This document shows positions 1 through 6,571 of a DNA stretch of 7,485 bases, in pieces (the first letter of the stretch is position 1; each line of letters opens with the position of its first letter). Source of the stretch: an uncultured Panacagrimonas sp. (GTDB lineage Bacteria; Pseudomonadota; Gammaproteobacteria; Nevskiales; Nevskiaceae); the NCBI GenBank assembly GCA_946481265.1, contig CAMLNE010000211.1, forward strand, positions 1 to 7,485, read 5' to 3'. The notes under the pieces were generated by a model that saw only the letters and a program-made list of their open reading frames with translations, made no database searches and had not been told where the DNA came from. A program made the translations under genes and the position numbers.

Positions 1-45
1 CTCGTCGGAAACCGGCCAGGCCGGCGGTGCGGAATCCTGGCTCAT
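1..45 (-). CDS. Possible start of a truncated minus-strand gene
   Basis: An ATG at 45-43 opens a frame running leftward to the window edge without a stop (15 codons, MSQDSAPPAWPVSDE). The third codon positions are mostly G or C, as in the neighbouring genes. No convincing Shine-Dalgarno sequence precedes the ATG, and the piece is too short to assign a family. The ATG lies inside a perfect 12-bp palindrome (GGCTCATGAGCC, 39-50), which may be chance. It could be the N-terminus of a gene downstream of the yqjD-like cluster, or nothing. Confidence 0.25.
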   Translation of the reverse strand, partial: MSQDSAPPAWPVSDE

Positions 46-211
46 GAGCCGGGGTCCGGCCACGGCGAGGTGATCCTGCGAGCCTGCGGCAAGCGCACTG
101 CGCACGGCGCTGGGGCTAGGGGGGAAATCTGGCTTCGCATGTCCGCTGAACCCTCATCCTGGAATCATGAGATCCGGGTTGCCGCTTCGTCCTGAGCGTA
201 CGCGGGCGATG

Positions 212-246
212 CGGACGCGGCGAGGCGTGCGCCCGCGCCGCGTCCG
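212..246 (-). terminator. GC-rich hairpin downstream of the yqjK-like gene
   Basis: An 11-bp perfect inverted repeat (CGGACGCGGCG at 212-222, CGCCGCGTCCG at 236-246) with a 13-nt loop starts 28 nt after the stop codon of the last gene of the minus-strand cluster. There is no T-tract after it on the minus strand. It could be a transcript-end stabiliser or a Rho-dependent end rather than a classical intrinsic terminator. Confidence 0.4.
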
Positions 247-274
247 GTATTCGTGCCCTGGCGGCGCCTCCGCG

Positions 275-685
275 TCAGCGCGGCGGCGGTTGCACCGGCG
301 AGACCGGTCCGACCAAGCGCCGATGCTGCCGTACGCCACGCGATCCTGCCGGCCGCAGCCAGGCCTGCACGGCGTGCAACGACAGTGCCGCCAGGGCCAG
401 GGCCACGCCACCGGTCGGCAGGCGGTGCGGGTCACGCAGCCACAGGCCGAACGCCACGGCGCTGCCGGCCGCGGCCACCCAGGTCAGCGAACCTGCCGTC
501 CTGGCCAGCATGCCCTGGGCCGACTGGACCTGCGCGGCCAGGCCGCGCAGGGAGTGCGCCACTTCCACCAGGTCGCCGCGGTCCTCTTCGAGCTTCTGCA
601 GCAGCTCGCGCCGTCGCAGTGCCGCGGCGATCGTGGGGCTCGGGCGCGTGGTCATGACGGTAAGCGGCGGCGACAGGGCGTTCAC
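275..685 (-). CDS. YqjK-like small membrane protein
   Basis: This encodes a 136-residue protein, third in a cluster that follows the order DUF883 (YqjD), YqjE, YqjK known from enterobacteria. Residues about 17-60 are charged and probably helical, with a run of Arg, Glu, Lys and Asp around RRRELLQKLEEDR. Two hydrophobic segments follow, at about 67-82 and 93-110, and a basic, proline-rich tail ends the protein. The start is taken as the GTG at 685 because it overlaps the TGA stop of the preceding gene (GTGA) and has GGAGAAGG at a suitable distance inside that gene, suggesting translational coupling. An ATG at 655 is an alternative with a poorer ribosome-binding site. Assignment to YqjK rests on position, size and the charged N-terminus, not on a clear motif. 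Its biochemical function is unknown. Confidence 0.7.
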   Translation of the reverse strand: MNALSPPLTVMTTRPSPTIAAALRRRELLQKLEEDRGDLVEVAHSLRGLAAQVQSAQGMLARTAGSLTWVAAAGSAVAFGLWLRDPHRLPTGGVALALAALSLHAVQAWLRPAGSRGVRQHRRLVGPVSPVQPPPR

Positions 686-1056
686 AGCGCCTTCTCCAGC
701 GCGCGCCGGTCCTTTTCCAGTTCTTCGACGCTGGTCGAGAAGATCGGCTTGGATCGGTCACGGCGTGCGCTGTAGGCCTGGTAGGCCAGGAAGGTGGCGA
801 GGCCGGCCAGCGCGCTCAAGGCCAGCGTCGCCGGCGTGCGCCACGGCGTGTCCCAGGCCAGCGCGAGGACGATCAGGGCCAGGCTCTGCACGGTGAGCAG
901 ACCCAGCAGCGCCACCAGCACCTGGAACGCCAGCAGGGTACCGAGGCGGTCGGCTTCCTCGGCGAGCTCCGACTGCAGCAGCTGCAGCCGATTCTGCGCC
1001 GCATCGACCAGTCCCTGTCCCAGGCCGCGCAGGGTGTCGGTCAGATCGCGTTTCAC
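682..1056 (-). CDS. YqjE-like membrane protein (phage holin 3_6 superfamily, PF07332-like)
   Basis: This encodes 124 residues. An amphipathic charged N-terminus (about 1-37, with RLQLLQSELAEEADRLG) is followed by a hydrophobic segment at about 40-67, a short loop with DTPWRTP, and a second segment at about 74-95. The cytoplasmic tail ends in FSTSVEELEKDRRALEKAL. The two-helix hairpin plus the C-terminal F-x-x-S-x-x-E-L-x-K-D-x-x-x-L pattern is characteristic of YqjE-type inner-membrane proteins, which despite the family name are not proven holins. The start is a GTG 23 nt after the stop of the DUF883 gene. Its ribosome-binding site is weak (AGGATC about 10 nt upstream), so translation may depend on coupling. 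The stop overlaps the next gene's start. The exact cellular role is unknown; the known context is a stationary-phase or stress operon. Confidence 0.85.
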   Translation of the reverse strand: MKRDLTDTLRGLGQGLVDAAQNRLQLLQSELAEEADRLGTLLAFQVLVALLGLLTVQSLALIVLALAWDTPWRTPATLALSALAGLATFLAYQAYSARRDRSKPIFSTSVEELEKDRRALEKAL

Positions 1057-1079
1057 GGCAGGCCGATCCTGTGTTTTCC

Positions 1080-1472
1080 TCAGGCGTGCGCGCCGCGGCG
1101 GGCCGACATCGAGGCACCCGCAACGCCCAGCGCAAGCCCGGCGATCATGCCGATCGCAATGGCCTGCCAGGGGTTGTCATGCACGTAGGAGTCGGTGCGG
1201 CGCGCCATCCGGCGGCCCTGGTCGAGCGCCTCGCCCTGCAGCTGGCGCAGCGCTTCGCCGGCGACCGCGAGGCTCTCGCTCAACTGCTCGCGCGCAGCGG
1301 CGATCCCCTCGCCGGAAACCGAGGTCGTCGCCTCGAGCAGTTCCTGCGCGTGGGTCGCGAGCGCCTGCAGGTCATGGGCGAAGCGCTCGCGCATCTCGCT
1401 GCGCTCCGATGCGGCTTGGCCGGCGACGAAGGCGTCGTCGATCGAGGTGGAAGTCGTTTCCTCGTTCTCCAT
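1080..1472 (-). CDS. DUF883 / YqjD-ElaB family membrane-anchored protein
   Basis: This encodes 130 residues. A long Ala/Glu/Gln-rich predicted coiled helix (about 20-92) is followed by the hallmark DSYVHDNPWQAIAIGMIAGLALG region (94-116), in which an H-D-N-P-W motif precedes a single C-terminal glycine-rich transmembrane helix. A short basic tail, SARRGAHA, ends the protein. This is the YqjD/ElaB/YgaM architecture. In E. coli these proteins are inner-membrane tail-anchored and bind ribosomes in stationary phase. The start is the ATG at 1472 with AAGGAG 8-9 nt upstream. It is the first gene of the cluster, and a candidate sigma-54 site lies about 46 nt upstream of the start (inferred transcription start near 1518). 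In E. coli the family is reported to be RpoS-dependent, so sigma-54 control here would be different. Confidence 0.92.
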   Translation of the reverse strand: MENEETTSTSIDDAFVAGQAASERSEMRERFAHDLQALATHAQELLEATTSVSGEGIAAAREQLSESLAVAGEALRQLQGEALDQGRRMARRTDSYVHDNPWQAIAIGMIAGLALGVAGASMSARRGAHA

Positions 1473-1528
1473 GATTTCTCCTTGGGCTTGGGGATCGCAC
1501 CGGGACGGCGATCCACGCGAAGCCTGGC

Positions 1529-1544
1529 CGCAGGACTTGTGCCT
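1529..1544 (-). promoter_or_regulatory. Candidate sigma-54 promoter for the yqjD-like cluster
   Basis: On the minus strand the sequence AGGCACAAGTCCTGCG matches the sigma-54 consensus TGGCACG-N4-TTGCA at 8 of 12 positions. The invariant GG (1543-1542) and GC (1531-1530) are separated by exactly 10 nt. The predicted transcription start is near 1518, about 46 nt before the ATG at 1472. It lies directly downstream of the gene for a sigma-54 activator. The flanking positions (first T, seventh G, first T of the -12 box, final A) do not match, so this is weaker than the two sites near 6360 and 6480. Confidence 0.5.
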
Positions 1545-1606
1545 GCTAAGGAGGTGGCAGCGCCGCTCCGCGCCGCCCAGCCGGCTCGTCGCCGCAGGCC
1601 AGCGCT

Positions 1607-2974
<1,368 letters not shown>

Positions 2975-3081
2975 GACAGGCATCCTGCGAGGGAATCGGC
3001 AACCGGCCGCATTATGCAAGCCGGCTTCGCGCCGGCGATGCGGAACGCGCGTCGAAAAACCCGTACAACCGCGGCCGGGAC

Positions 3082-3097
3082 AGGCAAGGCCTTGTCT
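3082..3097. repeat. Imperfect 16-bp palindrome in the divergent region
   Basis: AGGCAAGGCCTTGTCT is a palindrome except for one mismatched pair (3084/3095), with a perfect core CAAGGCCTTG (3085-3094). It lies in the 198-bp region between the divergent response-regulator gene (start 2974, minus) and DUF1328 gene (start 3173, plus), about 76 nt upstream of the latter. It could be an operator, but nothing identifies the protein that would bind. Confidence 0.3.
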
Positions 3098-3120
3098 TTC
3101 ATGGATTCCGTGGCCGGGCA

Positions 3121-3136
3121 TGGATGGTGAAACGCA
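3121..3136 (+). promoter_or_regulatory. Weak sigma-54-like site before the DUF1328 gene
   Basis: TGGATGGTGAAACGCA has TGG and GCA at the correct sigma-54 spacing (10 nt between the GG and GC), with a predicted start near 3147, 26 nt before the ATG. The rest of the -24 box (ATGG instead of CACG) does not match, so chance is a strong possibility. It is listed because the other candidates in this window have better matches at similar distances from their genes. Confidence 0.2.
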
Positions 3137-3172
3137 GAGGACGTCGGCTTGCCGGCGCACTCGGAGATTCCC

Positions 3173-3349
3173 ATGTTGAGATATGCGGTCATCTTTTTCG
3201 TCATTGCCGTCATTGCAGCGATCTTTGGTTTCGGCGGTATTGCGGGAGCCGCGACCGATATCGCCCGCGTGCTCTTCGTCATCTTCATCGTCCTGTTCCT
3301 GGTGTCGCTGGTCTTCGGGCGCGGGCGCGGAGGTGGCAGCGCGATATAG
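3173..3349 (+). CDS. DUF1328 / UPF0391 (YtjA-like) small membrane protein
   Basis: This encodes a 58-residue, almost entirely hydrophobic protein: [20 protein letters not shown] begins the first membrane segment (about 4-26), and [19 protein letters not shown] (31-49) forms the second. The short [10 protein letters not shown] linker between them is typical of the family, and the tail is Gly/Arg-rich ([10 protein letters not shown]). E. coli YtjA is about the same size and is also of unknown function; homologues are often found near stress genes. The start is the ATG at 3173 because CGGAG lies 7 nt upstream and the family normally begins MLRxA; an ATG at 3149 would add eight non-conserved residues. 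It is transcribed divergently from the response regulator and is followed 22 nt after its stop by a strong hairpin. Confidence 0.92.
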   Translation: MLRYAVIFFVIAVIAAIFGFGGIAGAATDIARVLFVIFIVLFLVSLVFGRGRGGGSAI

Positions 3350-3370
3350 CGAAGGTCTCCCAAAGATGGA

Positions 3371-3394
3371 CCCGGCCTCGCAGGAGAGGCCGGG
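3371..3394 (+). terminator. Terminator-like hairpin after the DUF1328 gene
   Basis: CCCGGCCTC (3371-3379) and GAGGCCGGG (3386-3394) form a perfect 9-bp GC-rich stem with a 6-nt loop, 22 nt after the stop at 3349. The following bases are GC-rich rather than a T-run. It probably marks the end of the monocistronic DUF1328 transcript, though perhaps inefficiently. Confidence 0.6.
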
Positions 3395-3674
3395 CGCCCG
3401 CCTCTCGCGGTGGACGATGGCAACGGCCATGCCAGCCTGGCAAAGCGCCGGATTCAGGCGTATCTGGACGCAAGTGCGGCGCTGCGCAATGCAGTTTGCC
3501 GGATGTTTTTGATCGACCCTGCATTGCGCCGGACAAGCGTGCGCCACGCGTGTCGGACCGATGCAGTCGGCGGGCCGTGTCCGACTCCGAATACGGGACG
3601 CGGGCTTGGCTATCGCGCGTCAGCGCTGCGCCGGCGGTGGAGCCGGGTTCCCAACCAGAAAGAGGCGGGACGAC
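3395..3674. other. Intergenic stretch without a convincing gene
   Basis: No reading frame here has both a plausible start with ribosome-binding site and a recognisable protein. The open frames that cross it are arginine-rich, low-complexity products of GC-rich DNA. The stretch does hold a long inverted repeat at 3484-3529. The gap separates the DUF1328 hairpin from the 3' end of the receiver-kinase gene, so the two flanking genes converge and no promoter is expected for them. Confidence 0.6.
3484..3529. repeat. 11-bp inverted repeat with a 24-nt spacer
   Basis: GCGCAATGCAG (3484-3494) and CTGCATTGCGC (3519-3529) are exact reverse complements separated by 24 nt that contain a run of five T (3506-3510). 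It lies between two convergent genes. It could form a stem-loop in RNA from either strand, acting as a bidirectional 3' end, or be the remnant of a REP-like or mobile repeat. One arm overlaps a TGCAGTTTGC decamer that recurs elsewhere in the window. Confidence 0.6.
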
Positions 3675-4766
3675 TCAGGGTGCCGGCAGGTCGAATCCGA
3701 ACACGCTACCGCCACCTTCGCGCGCCTCGTACCAGAGCAGGCCGCCCATCTGGGTGACGTCGTGCTTGGCGATGGACAGGCCCAGGCCGGAGGAATAGGC
3801 GCCACGCTGTGAGGGCTCGGCCACGCTCAGGAAGCGGCTGAACAGCTTGCCGCGGTCCGCCTCCGGCACGCCGGGCCCACGGTCCATGACCCGGCATTGG
3901 GCGAAGCCGGTCGGCATGCGGCTGATCACCACCTCGATGCAGCTGCCGGCCGGCGAGTACTGGATGGCATTGGCCAGCAGGTTCTGCAGGACGTTGCGCG
4001 TGATGTCCGGGTCCACCAGCGCATCGGCCGCCTCGCCGCTGACTTCCATCCTCACTTCGCGGGACTCGGCCGCGTTGCGCTGCGAGCGCACCGCGTTGTG
4101 GGCGAGGTCCAGCAGGTTCACGCGCCGCGCCGCGAACTGGCGCAGCCGTTCACCTTCGGCGCCGCGCGCCAGGAAGCGCTGGATGAAGTCGAGTGCGGAG
4201 CGCGTGTTGTCGAGGATGTCCTCGATCAGCTCCTCGCGCCGCTCCGCCTTCTGCGCGGGGCGCTTGAGGAATTCGGCGGCGAACAGGATGCAGGTCAGCG
4301 GGTTCTTCAGATCGTGCGCGACCACGCTGGTGATCTCCTCGCGATCCTTGAGCATCTGGCCCAGGCGATCGCGCGAGAGCTTGAGATCCGCGTGCGTGCG
4401 CACGCGTGCCAGCAGTTCCTCGAGCAGGAAGGGCTTGGTCAGGTAGTCGCGGGCGCCGGTGGAAAAGGCCCGCGCGATGGCCTGGCGTTCCGAGGAGCCG
4501 GTGAGAAAGATCACGGGGATGTCGGCCAGGCCCGGGAGGCGCTGCAGGCGCTCGCAGGTCTCGAAGCCATCCATGCCGGGCATGCGCACGTCGAGCAGGA
4601 CCAGATCCGGCGGGCGTTCCTGTGCACGCTCGAGAGCGGTGGGGCCGCTGTGCGCCAGCACCGTTTCGTAATCCGCATCCTGCAGCAGGACGCCCAGCGC
4701 TTCCGCGCCGGAGGGCTCGTCATCCACGATGAGAATGACTGCCTTGCGGGGGGCCGTCTTCGACAT
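3675..4766 (-). CDS. Hybrid response regulator / histidine kinase (receiver first, soluble)
   Basis: This encodes 363 residues with no membrane segment. The N-terminal receiver domain (about 8-127) has DDE (15-17), phospho-acceptor Asp59 (LVLLDVRMPGMDG), Thr89 and Lys111. A linker helix leads to a HisKA domain with His151 in SVVAHDLKNPLT, then a HATPase domain with the N box NLLANAIQYSP (262-272), the G1 box MDRGPGVPE (294-302) and the G2 box SSGLGLSIAKHD (325-336). All catalytic residues appear present, so it should autophosphorylate and be modulated by phosphorylation of its own receiver or exchange phosphate with it. The start is the ATG at 4766, preceded by GGGAGAG about 9-12 nt upstream; the longer open frame to 4871 adds residues with no domain match. 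It has no sensor domain of its own, so its input probably comes from an upstream kinase. It is a candidate but unproven partner of the activator at 1607-2974. Confidence 0.95.
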   Translation of the reverse strand: MSKTAPRKAVILIVDDEPSGAEALGVLLQDADYETVLAHSGPTALERAQERPPDLVLLDVRMPGMDGFETCERLQRLPGLADIPVIFLTGSSERQAIARAFSTGARDYLTKPFLLEELLARVRTHADLKLSRDRLGQMLKDREEITSVVAHDLKNPLTCILFAAEFLKRPAQKAERREELIEDILDNTRSALDFIQRFLARGAEGERLRQFAARRVNLLDLAHNAVRSQRNAAESREVRMEVSGEAADALVDPDITRNVLQNLLANAIQYSPAGSCIEVVISRMPTGFAQCRVMDRGPGVPEADRGKLFSRFLSVAEPSQRGAYSSGLGLSIAKHDVTQMGGLLWYEAREGGGSVFGFDLPAP

Positions 4767-4998
4767 CACCTGATTCTCTCCCGCACGTTGAAGTCGCCCA
4801 TGCCGCTCATGGCTCGAGTCGGTCAATGTAGGGAACGCGGTGTGCGCGTCCGGATTCTGGCACGCCGGCAAGCTTCTGGAACAGGGGAGGATTTGTGGTC
4901 AGGCCCTGAAGGAATCAAGGGAGAGCACCGGCCTGCCAGGTGAGCGCAAAGTGTGGCGTTCTCACCACCCAGGGCCGCGGCCGCGCTGACCGCCGGCC
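4767..4998. other. Intergenic region upstream of the receiver-kinase gene
   Basis: These 232 bases should hold the kinase promoter (minus strand) and the end of the MgtC-family transcript. I find no convincing sigma-70 boxes. Two sigma-54-like sequences with wrong spacing occur (near 4858 on plus and near 4938 on minus) and were not accepted. No gene-like frame is seen. Confidence 0.4.
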
Positions 4999-5469
4999 TC
5001 ATCCCTTCTGCTGGCCAGGGTCCTTGCGTCGTCGATCGAGGGCGCGCTCCAGTGGGCCGCCGACCAGCAGGATCAGCAAGGCGAGCACGACGGCGATGAT
5101 CACCACCGCCCAGGCGCCGAGCCCGCAGACCGCGCCCAGCGCCGCGGTGAGCCAGACCAGCGCTGCGGTCGTCAGGCCGTGGACGTGGTCATGACGCGTG
5201 TGCAGGATCACACCGCCGCCCAGAAAGCCGATTCCCGCCATCAGCCCCTGGATCGCGCGGCCGACCGTCTCGTGGCCTGCATCGGCCGCCAGGTCGTAGC
5301 GACTCGCCGCGACGGTGAGGGCGCAGGACGCGATGGCCACCACGCCCAGGGTGCGAAAGCCCAAGGGCTTTCCCATCAGTTCGCGGTCGAGCCCGATCAA
5401 TGTCCCGACGGCGGCCGCGGCGAGCAATCGCAGCAGGTCGTCGGACCACTCGACCCACATCAGTTCCAT
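4999..5469 (-). CDS. MgtC/SapB-family inner-membrane protein (short form)
   Basis: This encodes 156 residues with about four hydrophobic segments (about 12-27, 38-55, 72-90 and 100-138, the last long enough for two helices). Family landmarks are present: GLDRE (26-30), the GFRTLGVVAIASC motif (37-49), GIGFLGGGVIL (79-89) and GLTTAALVWLTAALG (98-112). This is the conserved MgtC membrane domain. Salmonella MgtC is about 230 residues and has an extra soluble C-terminal domain, which is absent here: the protein ends in a short basic tail. Members are linked to low-magnesium adaptation and F-ATPase inhibition in intracellular bacteria, but most short environmental members have no tested function. 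The start at 5469 has a weak ribosome-binding site, and an ATG three codons downstream is an alternative. It lies 36 nt after the upstream gene and is probably cotranscribed with it. Confidence 0.92.
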   Translation of the reverse strand: MELMWVEWSDDLLRLLAAAAVGTLIGLDRELMGKPLGFRTLGVVAIASCALTVAASRYDLAADAGHETVGRAIQGLMAGIGFLGGGVILHTRHDHVHGLTTAALVWLTAALGAVCGLGAWAVVIIAVVLALLILLVGGPLERALDRRRKDPGQQKG

Positions 5470-5505
5470 CGGGTCGCGCCACGCGCGGGACCGCCTTGCA
5501 TCCGC

Positions 5506-5832
5506 TCAGATACTCGGTGCGGCCGGCAATTGGCGCCGCATCGGCGCGCGGCGCGCCGGTGGCGGTGCCTCGGCGTCGACATCCACATCGGCATCGTCGT
5601 CGGCGTCGAGGTGCGCATCCGGCGCGTCGTCGCGGCTGCCCAGGTAGCGGGCGATGGCCAGCAGACAGGAGAGCTCCTGCCGGCCGAGCGTGCCACGCAC
5701 CTCGATCGCCTTGCCGCGCCCCCACAGGCGGACCGAGGCATCGAACCCCGACAGCCCGTGAGCGGCCAGGATCGCCTGGACCTGCGCGACCTCCTTCTCG
5801 TCGAGAAATCCCGTCTGTATCGCAGTGTTCAT
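5506..5832 (-). CDS. Small soluble protein with an aspartate-rich tail, unknown function
   Basis: I do not recognise a family. The 108-residue product has a compact N-terminal part (about 1-66, MNTAIQTGFLDEKEV... to AIARYLGSR) that looks like an alpha/beta mini-domain, with a possible nucleic-acid- or protein-binding fold. An acidic stretch at 68-88 contains ten Asp and one Glu, and a proline/arginine-rich end follows. The start is the ATG at 5832 with a strong GGGAGG 6 nt upstream; the open frame upstream to 5913 is not needed. No signal peptide or membrane segment is visible. The gene sits between the tail-anchored protein gene (107-nt gap) and the MgtC-family gene (36-nt gap) on the same strand, so all three may form one transcript. 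The acidic tail is encoded by repetitive GAC/GTC-rich DNA. Confidence 0.8.
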   Translation of the reverse strand: MNTAIQTGFLDEKEVAQVQAILAAHGLSGFDASVRLWGRGKAIEVRGTLGRQELSCLLAIARYLGSRDDAPDAHLDADDDADVDVDAEAPPPARRAPMRRQLPAAPSI

Positions 5833-5939
5833 CGGTGCCTCCCGTGACTTGGATGGGCCGGGCGGTGCGCGGTGCGGAATCCGAAGCCCGCACACCGGCG
5901 GCGTCTCGCGCAAGCGCGAAAAAATGGGGTGTTCCGAAA

Positions 5940-6302
5940 TCAGGACTTCACATCATCGACCCGGGTCAGCCACAGCGCGCCGCCAAGCAGGGCGAGGATC
6001 ATCGCCGTGCGCAGCGGGTAATGGCGCACAAACCCCGCGGCGCTCACCAGCATCGGCTGCATGCGATCCCAGCTACCGTCGAGGCGCACGTCCGACATCG
6101 CGTGCTGCGCACGGTCGATGCGTTCCTTGGCGTGTTCGTAAAGCGTGTCGGCGGCGTCGCGCGCGCGGTCCGCCGCAAACTGCACCAGCATGCTGGGCGC
6201 ACCCTGCGATCCGCTGGCCGGAGCGTCGTGCCTGTCCCCGTGCTGCGATTTGCCGTTGCCATTGTGCGAGGCGCGCGAGCGGCGCGCGGAGGCAGTCTTC
6301 AT
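5940..6302 (-). CDS. Tail-anchored YqjD/DUF883-like small membrane protein
   Basis: This encodes 120 residues. The N-terminus is hydrophilic and disordered-looking (1-36, basic, with HNGNGKSQHGDRHD). A charged helical stretch follows (about 37-80, VQFAADRARDAADTLYEHAKERIDRAQ), then a single C-terminal hydrophobic segment (about 96-113, PLRTAMILALLGGALWL) and the tail TRVDDVKS. The HYP-x-RTAM-x-LAL-x-GGAL arrangement before the end resembles the HPW-membrane helix of the YqjD/ElaB family, but the usual glycine zipper is poor, so family membership is tentative. The start is the ATG at 6302 with AAGGAGATC 8 nt upstream; a longer frame begins at 6479 but overlaps the promoter region. A near-consensus sigma-54 site lies about 44 nt upstream of the inferred transcript's ATG (transcription start near 6346). 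First gene of a likely unit with the two genes downstream. Confidence 0.85.
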   Translation of the reverse strand: MKTASARRSRASHNGNGKSQHGDRHDAPASGSQGAPSMLVQFAADRARDAADTLYEHAKERIDRAQHAMSDVRLDGSWDRMQPMLVSAAGFVRHYPLRTAMILALLGGALWLTRVDDVKS

Positions 6303-6356
6303 GTTCCGATCTCCTTGCATGTGGGCGTCACCGGCGGATGCTCCCCCGGCGTTGAT

Positions 6357-6372
6357 TGCGGAATTCGTGCCA
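6357..6372 (-). promoter_or_regulatory. Sigma-54 (-24/-12) promoter, minus strand
   Basis: On the minus strand TGGCACGAATTCCGCA matches TGGCACG-N4-TTGCA at 10 of 12 positions, including a perfect -24 box and the invariant GG (6371-6370) and GC (6359-6358) with 10 nt between. The predicted start is near 6346, giving an approximately 44-nt leader to the ATG at 6302. It faces away from the site at 6474-6489. Confidence 0.8.
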
Positions 6373-6415
6373 GCCCGCGAATACGCAGGGGACTGGACCG
6401 CCACGACGTGGTCGC

Positions 6416-6430
6416 GCTGCAAACTGCAGC
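6416..6430. promoter_or_regulatory. Candidate shared enhancer site between the two sigma-54 promoters
   Basis: GCTGCA-AAC-TGCAGC is a perfect 6-3-6 inverted repeat. Its centre (6423) is exactly midway between the outer edges of the two opposing -24 boxes (6372 and 6474), 51 nt from each, and about 77 nt upstream of both predicted start sites. That is the position expected of a binding site for a dimeric NtrC-type activator serving both promoters. No protein binding is shown. Confidence 0.6.
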
Positions 6431-6473
6431 CAGGCGGCGGTATCGGCTGCGCCTTGCAAGCGTCGGCGGCGCT

Positions 6474-6489
6474 TGGCACGGCCGCTGCA
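6474..6489 (+). promoter_or_regulatory. Sigma-54 (-24/-12) promoter for the SemiSWEET-otsB genes
   Basis: TGGCACGGCCGCTGCA matches the sigma-54 consensus TGGCACG-N4-TTGCA at 11 of 12 positions, with GG (6475-6476) and GC (6487-6488) at exact spacing. The predicted start is near 6500, about 72 nt before the GTG at 6572. Together with the opposing site at 6357-6372 it makes a divergent pair. Confidence 0.8.
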
Positions 6490-6571
6490 ACGTCGACCGC
6501 GACAACGGCGAGGACGCGCTCATGCAGGCAGGCGAGGACGCGACGGTGCGGGTTACCGATGGAGCCGGCAG

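Noticed and set aside
243..259. GGGCACGAATACCGGA on the minus strand after the yqjK-like gene
   Set aside because: It resembles the 6357-6372 promoter, but the invariant GC of the -12 box is GG, and the next possible start is about 200 nt away.
3008..3023. Weak sigma-54-like site on the minus strand before the response-regulator gene
   Set aside because: GG-N10-GC spacing fits, but only about 7 of 12 positions match, and the -24 box reads CGGCTTG. This is too weak to claim autoregulation.
4858..4873. TGGCACG on the plus strand upstream of the kinase gene
   Set aside because: The -24 box is perfect, but GC falls one base too far (11 nt instead of 10), and no plus-strand gene follows.
4924..4938. 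Sigma-54-like TGGCAGG...TGCT on the minus strand upstream of the kinase gene
   Set aside because: The GG-GC spacing is 9 instead of 10 nt, and the site is about 160 nt from the kinase start. Sigma-54 is strict about spacing.
3897..4943. A 348-codon plus-strand open frame opposite the receiver-kinase gene
   Set aside because: It mirrors the codon phase of the well-supported kinase and has no recognisable protein features.
5574..5632. Repetitive GTC/GAC-rich DNA that looked like a tandem repeat
   Set aside because: It is low-complexity codon use for the aspartate-rich tail of the 5506-5832 protein; there is no fixed repeat unit.
5908..5928. TCGCGC-AA-GCGCGA hairpin next to a run of six A
   Set aside because: On the minus strand, where the genes lie, the T-run comes before the hairpin rather than after it, and the loop is only 2 nt, so it is not an intrinsic terminator for the 5940-6302 gene.
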